NCBI GenBank assembly: GCA_916613615.1
Contig: OU744732.1
Location: forward strand, 31,754,673-31,818,672
Source of the DNA: Steromphala cineraria
Taxonomy: Eukaryota > Mollusca > Gastropoda > Trochida > Trochidae
Reading direction: 5' to 3'
DNA length: 64,000 nt
Numbering within the stretch: position 1 is the stretch's first letter; each line of letters begins with the position of its first letter. Below are positions 54,883 to 64,000 of this stretch, piece by piece. The notes beneath the pieces were generated by a model. It did not search any database. It was not told the origin of the DNA and worked only from the letters and a program-made list of their open reading frames with translations. A program made the translations under genes and the position numbers.

Positions 54883-56325
54883 CCTTTACAAGATACAAAA
54901 TTTCACATACAATGGAGCCAATTGATAACCAATGTTATCATACAATGTACTTCATTGTTTAGACTAACATTTAGTCCCTGAAAAAAAGAGTTCTTTACTA
55001 ATTTTATTATTTTGATTTTTTACTTAAAAAGAAATAGAAAGGAGCCCTGAACAATACTTTTAAAGTGGAGACATTTAGACTTGCCAGTATTTTCTAGACT
55101 TAAGAAGGCTCCTTTAATTTTTGCTTTAGGGTCTGGATAACAGACTGTTCATTGTTCACAGATGACTGAATATAACAATTTATTTATAAAATTTTAAAAA
55201 ATAGACAGGATTATGACAAAAATCAATCAATAAATTATTATACAACATCAAATTTTTTACAACTGACCAGTGTGTATGATTAACAAGATTTATGCCTGCC
55301 AGTTATCATCTATATCTACTAGCTTGTCACTGATTGGATAAGATCTGAAGATCCTCTTGAAATGCAATCCCATCATGCCCTTGCCAAACTGATTCCATGG
55401 GACATTTTCAGATAAATATTAATGTCAGATTGTTAATCAAATTTTCCTTTGGACCAAACAGGAAGTAGGAACAATTGGATTATGCCAATCCAAATTCTCG
55501 GTGACTCGGGAACTTGGTAACAAAGTTAGAACCAGAAAACAGACATGTCTAGGTCCTATAGAAAGAGAAAACTGTGTTACTTAGTAACGTGTTCCTCTCT
55601 GAATATTATAGTGATTTCCTGATCATCATCATTCTCCCCCATAGACTCGATCTCCTCAAGTCAGATCTTCCCACATTACCTCTGTCATAATTGGGTCCTT
55701 TTTAACTCCCCTATTAGTGATAATGAAGAAACTGTCCTTATTTTTGATCTTCCTTAATTAACAGAAATATTTTAATAATCTGTGTGGACACAAATGGACA
55801 CACAGCTGTAGTTAAGGTTATTTGCTGCATGTGTTGACAAATTCTGAGGCACTCAATGAACAATGTTACCAAAATCAAATTGCTCATTTATGATGGACTT
55901 TAAACCAGCTTGGTTCGATGTCCAATTTATTTATTTCTAATTAATGGATTTGACTGCCTCTGATCGCTAGCTTCGTAATTTGAATTCCAAATTATTTGGT
56001 AACGAAGACCCACACCTGATGTTGGCTAATGAGGGCTGGAAAGGAAGAGAGATTCAACAGTTGACAAGCGTGGAGGTGGTAATTGATTGAGACAATAATT
56101 AGATTAACGATCAAATAAACAATAACTCACTCACTCACTAGTTCATATTTCATTTGTCTTGGTTTAAGCTTGGTTTGGTTAGAAAAATCTATTTTCAACT
56201 TTCTGTGACATCTGATTTAAGCTGCTTAACTCACTTGTCACTAAATATTACTGTCATTAACAATGAAGCTTGAATCTATCAGTCTTACACTTTGATTTGA
56301 TTGTACAATTAGGAATCACTGGTTC
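54883..56325. other. Noncoding stretch, nothing recognised
   Basis: AT-rich with a somewhat GC-richer patch at 55.3-55.7 kb. A CATCATCATTCTCCCCCATAG acceptor-like tract near 55,640 is followed by short open frames in two phases, without a donor. Not called. Confidence 0.4.
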
Positions 56326-56331
56326 TTGTTA

Positions 56332-56370
56332 AGATCCTCCTCCTCCTCCTCCTTCTCCTCCTCCTCCTCC

Positions 56371-56438
<68 letters not shown>

Positions 56439-56534
56439 GTCTCATCATCATCATCATCATCAAGTCATCATCATCACCATCACCATCATCATCATCATCA
56501 TCATCCCAATCGTCTCATCATCATCATCATCAAG

Positions 56535-56595
<61 letters not shown>

Positions 56596-56660
56596 CCTCC
56601 CAATCGTCACATCAGTATCATCATCATCATCATCAATCAGTCATTTTCCTCCTCATCAGC
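56332..56660. repeat. TCC/TCA trinucleotide microsatellite
   Basis: TCC units passing into long TCA runs, interrupted by CAATCGTC and CAAGTCATC segments that repeat as a block. The Ser/His-rich frame read through it is not a gene. Confidence 0.97.
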
Positions 56661-56686
56661 GTAACAGCAATACCATCATCAAACAA

Positions 56687-56905
56687 CTAAGCCACCAATT
56701 TACTCACCAAACCAACCACCAAGCCACTAAGCCACTATATCACCCACCTTACCACTAAGCCACCATATCACCCACTAAACCACAAATTCAACCACCAAGC
56801 CATTAAGCCACCAATTCACCCAACTAAGCCACTAATTCACTCACTAACCAAACAATTCACCCACCAAAGTATCACTAACCCACCATTTCACTCACCAGAC
56901 CACTA
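56687..56905. repeat. Degenerate minisatellite CCACCAAGCCACTAAG
   Basis: Irregular repeats of AAGCCACTAAGCCACC, CACCCACTAAACCAC and ATTCACCCAC, without a fixed period. Confidence 0.75.
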
Positions 56906-56989
56906 AGTTGTTTGAATTCTATAAAATTTGACTTTCAGACTGGCAGGTTTTGGTTTGCCTTCTGTATAAACGTTCTCCTGTACTTTCAG

Positions 56990-57144
56990 GCATGTGTTTG
57001 TGCAATGGTTCTTTGAAATTGAAAGCAGTTCAGTTCTGCTTCACAGGACCTACACAACATTCACATGGCGGTGATGCCTTGTTCCTTGCAGCAAGTTCAT
57101 CTGCTGTGATATTAATCAATCAACATAAGACATCACATGCATGA
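56990..57144 (+). CDS. Weak candidate terminal exon
   Basis: After a good acceptor (TCTCCTGTACTTTCAG) a frame entered in phase 1 runs 51 codons to TGA at 57,142-57,144. It encodes a peptide with CLCNGSLKLKAVQFCFTG and HGGDALFLAASSSAVILIN; the second part resembles a beta-propeller strand pair, though that is only an impression. The composition is balanced. No start or upstream exon of known phase can be attached. It lies between two repeat regions, so it may be a fossil. Confidence 0.28.
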
Positions 57145-57289
57145 GATAGAATGATAATTTTACTTTTTGATCTAAAAGGTGAATCCTTTGAAGGGGTTAG
57201 CAGACCATCTCTGTACCCACTAAGGAGGAGATTATATCCACAAAATTGTTCACTTCGTGATTTTCAACTGTCACGCAAGAACTTTTGAG

Positions 57290-57905
57290 CTTCAGAGCCC
57301 ACGGCTGTATTTACAGGTGAACAGTGAGGTTTTATGCCTGGTTGATTAGTTTTTATTCAAATTTTCTCACACTTGAAATTTTCAAGATTTTTCCAATGTT
57401 TTCACAATTTCCATAGCAACAAGACAAACACATCAGCAAATAGAAGCACCGATGCGCTTCAGAGCCAATGGCTGTAGTTACTGGTGAACAGTGAGGTTTT
57501 ATGCCTGGTTGATTATTTTCATTCAAATTTCTCACACATCAATATTTTTCCAATATTTTCAAAATTGCCATAGCAACAAGACAAACATATCAGCAAATAG
57601 AAGCACCGATGAGCTTCAGAGCCCACGGCTGTGTTTACTGGTGAACAGTGAGGTTTTATGCCTGGTTGATTATTTTCATTCAAATTTTCTCACACTTGAA
57701 ATTTTCAAGATTATTCCAATGGTTTCACAATTTCCATAGCAACAAGACAAATACTACCTGCAAATAGAAGCACCGATGAGCTTCAGAGCCCACGGCTGTG
57801 TTTACTGGTGAGCAGTGAGGTTTTATGCCTGGTTGATTATTTTCATTCAAATTTCTCACACTTCAATATTTTTCCAATATTTTCTAAATTGCCATAGCAA
57901 CAAGA
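57290..57905. repeat. Tandem repeat, four units of about 160 bp
   Basis: Units start (A/G)AGCTTCAGAGCCCACGGCTG at about 57,288, 57,458, 57,613 and 57,779 and contain GAACAGTGAGGTTTTATGCC, TGGTTGATTA, CCATAGCAACAAGAC and AATAGAAGCACCGATG. Confidence 0.92.
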
Positions 57906-57984
57906 CAACATGATCTACAAATAGAAAAAAATCATCACCTTTGCATAACTTATTCAATTCTCTTCAAACATCCTGTCCCTAAAT

Positions 57985-58200
57985 AGTTTTTATATTGTTT
58001 TTCACCTGTCCGTCTGTCCGTTTGTCCACAAAAACTTTAACCTTGGTCATAACTTTTGATTGGTCAGAGCTAGGTCTTTGATACTTGACATATGGATCCC
58101 TTGTGATGAGACCTTTCAGATGACACCATGACATTTGACCTTGTGACCTTGACCTTGACACAGCGAGCAGGATGCATCCGGGGGCATTCGTGTTTCACAA
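57985..58200. repeat. Fragment of a dispersed molluscan-type repeat
   Basis: CACCTGTCCGTCTGTCCGTTTGTCCAC, then TAACTTTTGATTGG, CTTGACATATGGATCCCTTG and ACCTTGTGACCTTGACCTTG. The same style as the composite repeats at 47,090 and 60,975. Confidence 0.5.
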
Positions 58201-58469
58201 ACACATCGTGTTGTTTTTTGTTATGATCATTTAATTGCAATCACACTGGCAAAGGTTTTGGTTATTTCTAGATATTGTATATTTGCTAGAAATTTTAGGA
58301 TTGTCTGCTGCAAGATCAAATTGAAAAGTTTAGAAAAAGTTTCTGGAAATTATTTCTCCTCCAAACAACGTTCTTGTATATAAAGATAGTGAATGTGGTT
58401 AATTATATCGTGTACTGTTCCACTAGGCCTGCTCAAGACGCTACTCTCAATTATATCCCTGTATGTACT

Positions 58470-58712
58470 GTAATTTTAGGCGCTACATTGATTTGTACAT
58501 GTAACCAATATTCAGGTACCTATTCGAAGAGCTTGGTAGTCTGAGTGTAATGTGGATGAAGTGTCTTGCCCAAGGACTCAAAACAGCATGAGACCCAGGT
58601 TACTAATTGTTGGTGTCTCCTTGGGATTTGAACTGGGGTCTCTGGCGTGAGAGGCAAACATGCATAGTGTCTTCAGTATGCTAACCACTTATACACCACT
58701 GTGCTAGGGGTG
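58470..58712 (-). mobile_element. tRNA-derived SINE
   Basis: On the minus strand AGTGGTTAGCATACTGAAG resembles a tRNA A box and CCCCAGTTCAAATCCC a B box at normal spacing (about 58,625-58,695). The SINE body (TTGGGCAAGACACTTCATCC, then ACATTACACTCAG) follows. The block is transposon-derived, not a functional tRNA: no acceptor stem or anticodon arm can be folded. Confidence 0.7.
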
Positions 58713-59889
58713 TTCACAATAAATTGGCCTCATGCAGTGTTTACTTGATACATGACATCTTGCACTGCAACAATAGCTAATCAGGTTAAATTTTAAAAAG
58801 GATTTCTTTATCACATACCAATGCTAAATATGAAGAAAATATGAGCAAACCAATATCAATTTTTTTTAGAGGTTTTACCGTCTTAAAAAAATTTCTTTTG
58901 CATAAACTAATGTTAAATATAAACTAAGTATGAACAAACCAAATTTAAAAAATTGTGTGCAAAAGTTCCTTTGATTTTATTCAATATGCCTTTCTGGTTG
59001 CTCTAAATAGGTGATAAGAACCAAAGTTGCTATGAATTATTGAGTGATGTGGGCTGAATTTGGAATCTTTTCGTCAATGAACCAATGAAGATTTCAATCC
59101 TGACTTTTCTATACCTCTTATTCCATCATCACGCCTTTCAGTTGAAGATTTATAAAAGCTTTTGATCATTTATCAATGTGGCAACGATTTTCAATTTACC
59201 ATGAATTTGGCAAAATTGAAAAAAATATTTTTTTGCAATGAAACTGAATGCCAGGAGGTTTTGATTTTATCAAATGTGAATGACATGGTTATGCACTTTA
59301 ATCGTTGAAGAGGATTTATAGTTCTTAATTTTTTGGGCTCATTTGTTGGAACTTGCATATGTATTGTTACTTTTGATCATACCTACAAACTGAATTTACA
59401 GAGTGAAAAATTAAACATTTCTGCAAATATGTTTAATGCATAATTCTTGGTTTTACCCTTTTAGCTAGTGAAATTGAAATATTTTCTTTTAGTTTGTAAG
59501 TTTCAGTGATTTATTAGAGGCTAAAAGTACTATGGACTTGACTGGTTGGTGATTAAGGCATTCAAAAGAATAACAAAATATCAAAAATGATTTTACCTCC
59601 TGTTACATTTTGATAGTTGTTCTATTTCAATTTAAGTCCCAGTTTGTACCAAACTGGAAGAAAGAGTCGAAATAAATCATCAAAAGGACAGAGTGAAAGA
59701 AATCGTTAAGTCAAAATCAACCAAACCGCTCTTTACTCTTGTAACCACATTTTCTTTTGGTTAAGGCCAATTTTCAATTTCCTAGAATTTATTTTTATGG
59801 TCATTTCCATGGAAACGCCATGCACTTTTTGGATTTAATTTAAACCAGGTGTACAATACTTTTAAGTTTTCTTTGAAATTGTATGATGC
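58713..59889. other. Noncoding stretch, nothing recognised
   Basis: AT-rich. Two short similar segments (TCACATACCAATGCTAAATATGAA near 58,811 and TGCATAAACTAATGTTAAATATAAA near 58,899) suggest an old duplication. Confidence 0.4.
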
Positions 59890-60170
59890 TCATGATGATG
59901 CTGACATGAGATGATAATGAAAATAATGATTATGGCCTTGATGGTAATGTTAATGATGATAAATAATGATGATTATGAGATGATAATAAAAATACTGATT
60001 ATGAGATGATAATAAAAATACTGATAATGATGTCGGTAATAGTGATATCTGAAATGAGATGATATTTATGATAATGGATATGACTATGATGATGAGGATG
60101 AAGATGATTATGATGATGCTAGTGACAATGATAATGATGGTGACAATAATGACGGTTTTGATGAATAATA
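59890..60170. repeat. Imperfect GAT/AATGAT microsatellite region
   Basis: Interspersed GATGAT, AATGATGAT and a 22-base TACTGATTATGAGATGATAA-type repeat. The hydrophobic minus-strand frame is a product of the repeat. Confidence 0.9.
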
Positions 60171-60539
60171 TCAAGTTTACACAGCATAAAATCTGTGATT
60201 GAACGAATATGCAAGCATTTCACGGCCATCAAATGGAAATGAATACATTAATAATATTGTAAAGCTCCTATTTTCCAGTCAATCTCTCGACTGCTCATGC
60301 AAAAACCTATAGCGAACAGCTGCTGTGATGGTTTCATCTCTCTAGTATTCATATCAGCACCTGAAGGAATAATTATATATCAACTAATGGCATGACTCGA
60401 GCTATTATGAGGTCATTGATTTTCTAAGCTCCCTATAGTGGTTAGATATACCCTAAATCCTTAAATGATTACCAAGCAATTATTAATTTTAACCACTGAT
60501 TTATCATATATATTGTATATTGTGTTTATTGATTGTAGG

Positions 60540-60617
60540 CTTATATGTACATATTAAAATGTGTATTGAATATGCTTTGTGGCCTATAGACAAATAAAGG
60601 AATTGATTTGACTTGAT
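60540..60617 (+). mobile_element. Probable retroelement 3' end
   Basis: TATTGAATATGCTTTGTGGCCTATAGACAAATAAAGGAATTGATTTGACTTGA-type tail: a polyadenylation-like AATAAA followed by a short TTGACTTGA repeat, with the same ending near 146-181. Type not determinable. Confidence 0.35.
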
Positions 60618-60974
60618 ATAGAGTATATTAAATGTAGGCAATTATTTAAGACAGGTAATTATTCGTTTACAACAAGATTGCAACAAAACTGTCGTCATTG
60701 TTATATCTTCTTGTGAACTTTGAAATAGAGTCTCTTTCCGATAGTCATGAAATAAATATGCATTTATTCAAGCAGTACTGAGAAAGGAGATATTTAACAA
60801 TTTTATTTACAGTGCTAATAATTCCAGACAGGCAAACATTTATTTCAATTAGGCCTTAGGTGTGTTAGTTATTAAAGCCAGGTGATTATTCAAGTATTTC
60901 AGGCATGTCGTGTACGATATAGCTGCCGATCTAACATATAGTCCCTGAAAAAAATTGTTTACTTAATTTTTTAT

Positions 60975-62310
60975 TTTATGCCCCTGAATGGGGGTACCGT
61001 ATATTGTTTTTGCCCTGTCCTTCTGTCTGTCTGTCTGTCTGTCTGTCTTCTGACGACTATATAATGTTAGCAGTTTTGTAGAAGGAGGTACACATGCTTC
61101 AAAATTTGCTCATAGTTGGAAATAAGTTTGACCGTGTCATGGATTTATCATATCAAATAATGAGGTAATACATAAGAAATTTTGATATGACACGATTTTG
61201 AAACAAAAATGACATTAATTCACAAGGCATTGTTAATCTGAACACGGTCGATACTTTATGCTTTCAGCTTTCTAATGAAAACTAGCTGAACTTTCCATGA
61301 CATAATTTCACATGGGTTTTTTAATCTTAACACATTGAACATATAATACTGACACAATAATGAAAACTAGCTAAAAGTATGAAACTTTTCATGACATTAT
61401 TTCACAGGACATTTAAAGCACGTTTTTGAATAATTTTATATTTTAAATTTGTGACTGATTATAGTAAGTTAATGCTAAATGTATTAATTTGACAGTGTCA
61501 AAAATCGCATTACACAAGCCAATCATCCATAGTCAGAGGACAGAGTATGAAAATTCACATAAAATCCAGTGGCGGCCATTTTGTGTGAACACTTTTAATT
61601 CAATTTTTGTAAGAAAAAGGAATTGCATTACGTTATGTATTTGAATTATAACTGCTCCATTTAGTTTAAATACTCCATTTAGTTTAAATACATTGTCTTT
61701 CAATTGGAACCATTTATTTTCATTTTCCTGACATTACCTTATATTCCCATAGACGTGCTACTGCCCCTTTAATTCTTAATGTGAACACAGGAGACATAAT
61801 GATATATGAAGTGCTTAGCATTCTTTTGAAAACTTGCTGTAATAAAGAAACATTCCATGACAATATTTACAGCTTGGGTATTAATTTTTAATCTGAAAAC
61901 AGTAGACATGTAATCTATTAAGTGCTAAGCATTCTAATGAAAACTTGCTGAAATGATTTACGACATTATTTCACAAGGTATTGTTGATCTGAACACAGTG
62001 GACACGAATACATAAAGCAATAAGCTATCATTGAAAACTAGCTGTCAATAACTATACTGTAAGGCATTTTTCACCCATGCCAGTAATATGGTATTGTAAA
62101 TTTGAACACAGAGGACATGCAATACTAAGCACTCAACATTTGAAAGAACAGTAGCTGAAAAAACAGATTCTGTTCATGACATTTTTTCACAGGGTATTTT
62201 TGATCTGAACACAGTTAACACGAATACATAAAGCGCTAGCTGAAAAAAAGATTCTGTTCATGACATTATTTCACAGGGTATTGTTATTCGGAGCACAGCA
62301 GACATTTTGC
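60975..62310. mobile_element. Composite repeat with GTCT run and decayed ~115-bp tandem units
   Basis: Begins TTATGCCCCTGAATGGGGGT and GTACCGTATATTGTTTTTGCC, then (GTCT)n at 61,024-61,050. It continues with many degraded units carrying CATGACATTATTTCACA(G)GG, TATTGTT(A/G)ATCTGAACAC and AATGAAAACTAGCTGAA. A TTAA MITE (61,413-61,772) has inserted into it. From memory this opening is common in mollusc genomes. Confidence 0.7.
61413..61772 (-). mobile_element. TTAA MITE, reverse copy with end deletion
   Basis: The left end reads TTAAAGCACG: GGGGCAGTA is deleted between TTAAA and GCACG. The right end is canonical and TTAA is present on both edges. A 22-base CTCCATTTAGTTTAAATA segment is tandemly doubled near 61,660-61,690. 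Confidence 0.9.
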
Positions 62311-62389
62311 AAGGACAGCTCGCTTTAATCGTAACGCTATGCCCAGTAGTGCCTTCCACTAGTCCGTAGAGCGAGATATTGATTTCTGC

Positions 62390-62680
62390 ATAATTGAAGC
62401 ACTGCCAATGTCCTCCGCCTTCCTTCTATACAGAGGACTTCGCTGCCTTGAGGAGCACCATCCTGACTTTCGCAGCTGTATCTTCAGTGCCAGTGTCAGC
62501 GTCAGTGCCAGTGTCAGCGTCAGTGACGACGTCAGTGTCAACATTGTGCAACGGACATGCATTGTGGTTGACATTTCTTGAGTTGCCTGTGAGTTGAAGA
62601 CCAGTCCGTGGAAGTGTGGTACCTCAGAGACCTTGATTGGTTGTTCCGTGCTGGGCTTGAGGACCAACATCAACTATGGA
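62390..62680 (-). other. GC-richer exon-like island, possibly a broken coding sequence
   Basis: Stands out from the AT-rich flanks. On the minus strand one frame reads an acidic Asp/Thr/Gly repeat (TDADTGTDADTGTEDT, from an 18-base minisatellite), then AAKVRMVLLKAAK, an in-frame TAG at about 62,430, then INISLYGLVEG. The strand pattern and spacing faintly recall the start of Cu/Zn superoxide dismutase-like domains, but the expected HGFHVH motif is not there (GHSVTI instead). Other frames are open too. Broken or unrelated; not called as a gene. Confidence 0.2.
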
Positions 62681-64000
62681 TATACCGGTAATGTTTTCAT
62701 TGGCACTGGAGTCTGTTACATTTTGGCATCCAGGGGGTTTGGGGTTATACAAGCACCTATTTCACTATTGTTTGTTTACAGATATTCTCATGAATATGTT
62801 TTCATTGGCTGTACATTCTGTTACATGGTGATGCCGGAATTTCCATGGGGCTTGGGGTGACACATGGCTACATGGGTTATGCAAGCATTTCACTTATTAC
62901 ACTGACTTGGAGTCTGTTACATTTGGGCATCCAGGGGGTTAGGGGTTATACAAGCACGTTACTTATTTCACTATTGTTTGTTTACAGAAATCCTCATGAA
63001 TATGTTTTCATTGGCTGTACATTCTGTTACATTGTGATGCAGGAATTTCCAGGGGGTTTGGGTGACACATATTTCACTAATAACACTGACTTGGAGTCCG
63101 TTACATTTGGTCATCCAGGGGGTTGGAGATGTTATTTACTTCACTAGCGTTTATTACAGATATCCTCATGGATATTTGCATGTTTTCATTAGTAGTACAT
63201 TCTGTTATATTGTGATGCAGGAATTTCCATGGGGCTTGGGTGACACATGACTACATATAGGTTATGTAAACATTTCACTAACACTGACTTCACTACTTTG
63301 ACTTTGATTACAGCTATTTTCATTTACAGTGAAGTTATAGGGATCCAGGAAAACCAGGAGTTTAGCAAGCATTTCACTTGTAACACTGACTTCACCATTG
63401 TTTGAGTACAGTTATTTTCATAGATTGTAAAGGAATTCAGGAATATCCAGGGGTTTAGGCAACACTGGTTATGTACGGATTTCGCTTATAATGCAGACTT
63501 CACCATTGTTTGATTACAGTTATTTTTAACAGTGAAGGGATTGAGGAATATCAAGAGGTTTAGGCCACACTGGTTATGTAGGGATTTCACTTATAATGCA
63601 GACTTCACCATTGTTTGAGTACAGTTATTTTCATAGATTGTAAAGGAATTCAGGAATATCCAGGGGTTTAGGCCACATTGGTTATGTACGGATTTCACTT
63701 ATGAGACTTCACCATTGTTTGATTACAGTTATTTTTAACAGTGAAGGGATTGAGGAATATCAAGAGGTTTAGGCCACACTGGTTATGTAGGGATTTCACT
63801 TATAATGCAGACTTCACCATTGTTTGAGTACAGTTATTTTCATAGATTGTAAAGGAATTCAGGAATATCCAGGGGTTTAGGCAACACTGGTTATGTAAGG
63901 ATTTCACTTATGAGACTTCACCATTGTTTGAGTACAGTTATTTTCATAGATTGTAAAGGAATTCAGGAATATCCAGGGGTTTAGGCAACACTGGTTATGT
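62675..64000. repeat. Alternating ~105-bp tandem array running off the window
   Basis: From about 63,310 units of about 105 bp carry AGTTATTTTCATAGATTGTA or the alternative AGTTATTTTTAACAGTGAAG, then AGGAATATCCAGGGGTTTAG and CTTCACCATTGTTTGA. Starts lie near 63,411, 63,519, 63,623, 63,727, 63,833 and 63,938. Left of that (62,675-63,300) longer related units of about 190 bp contain TTTTCATTGGCTGTACATTC and ATCCAGGGGGTT. The right boundary is outside the window. Confidence 0.92.

Noticed and set aside
54722..54925. Frame with repeated LTSPH
   Set aside because: Translation of the CTCAC microsatellite.
56326..56664. Ser/His/Ile-rich 112-codon frame
   Set aside because: Pure translation of the TCC/TCA microsatellite.

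Overview
The window reads as AT-rich, repeat-dense nuclear DNA of an invertebrate animal, most likely a mollusc. The reasons are spliced genes with long introns, several MITE families, LINE and tRNA-SINE remnants, a DIRS-type tyrosine-recombinase retrotransposon, and two composite repeats (47.09-47.8 kb, starting near AGCTCATCTGG with CCGTCCGTCC runs; 60.98-62.3 kb, starting near TTATGCCCCTGAATGGGG with GTCT runs) that I remember as common in molluscan genomes. The species cannot be named from the sequence alone. Nothing bacterial or viral was seen, and there is no CRISPR array.

Layout. 0-13.6 kb: sparse candidate coding exons on the minus strand (2.48-2.64, 3.78-3.99, 7.25-7.50, 11.18-11.50 and 12.39-12.55 kb), a 59-bp satellite at 4.02-5.88 kb and several MITEs. 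13.6-20.2 kb: mostly noncoding, with a LINE reverse-transcriptase fossil (15.57 kb) and a 47-bp satellite with higher-order structure (18.4-19.57 kb). 20.7-22.9 kb: the one host gene I can assemble, a four-exon secreted C-type lectin-like protein of 173 residues whose splice phases all agree. One of its introns carries a Mutator-like MITE. 23-38 kb: MITEs of at least five kinds, a possible promoter with a YY1-like motif at 26.88 kb, and a chain of short plus-strand exons (30.83, 33.29, 37.88 kb) with compatible phases. 38.1-46.4 kb: a roughly 290-bp tandem array that starts at the end of the last of those exons and is split by a 5.68-kb DIRS retrotransposon (39,281-44,959). The element has inverted terminal repeats, an internal complementary region, an intact RT-RNase H frame, and frame breaks in gag and in the recombinase. 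46.4-64 kb: more repeats and MITEs, a LINE 3' end, a SINE, microsatellites, two or three candidate exons (52.94 kb is the best), and an alternating tandem array that runs off the window end.

The most striking large-scale signal is the load of TTAA-flanked MITEs. Twelve copies of one family (canonical end TTAAAGGGGCAGTAGCACG) lie in 64 kb in both orientations. In two places neighbouring elements share a single TTAA, as expected if each insertion recreates a target for the next. Other notable signals are three elements with 9-bp target duplications and long inverted repeats (Mutator-like), and a compact inverted-repeat module inside the DIRS element with two ETS/CRE composite motifs spaced 21 bp apart.

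Limits. With this base composition, open frames of 60-100 codons are expected by chance, so most single-exon calls outside the transposon and the lectin gene are weak and are scored that way.
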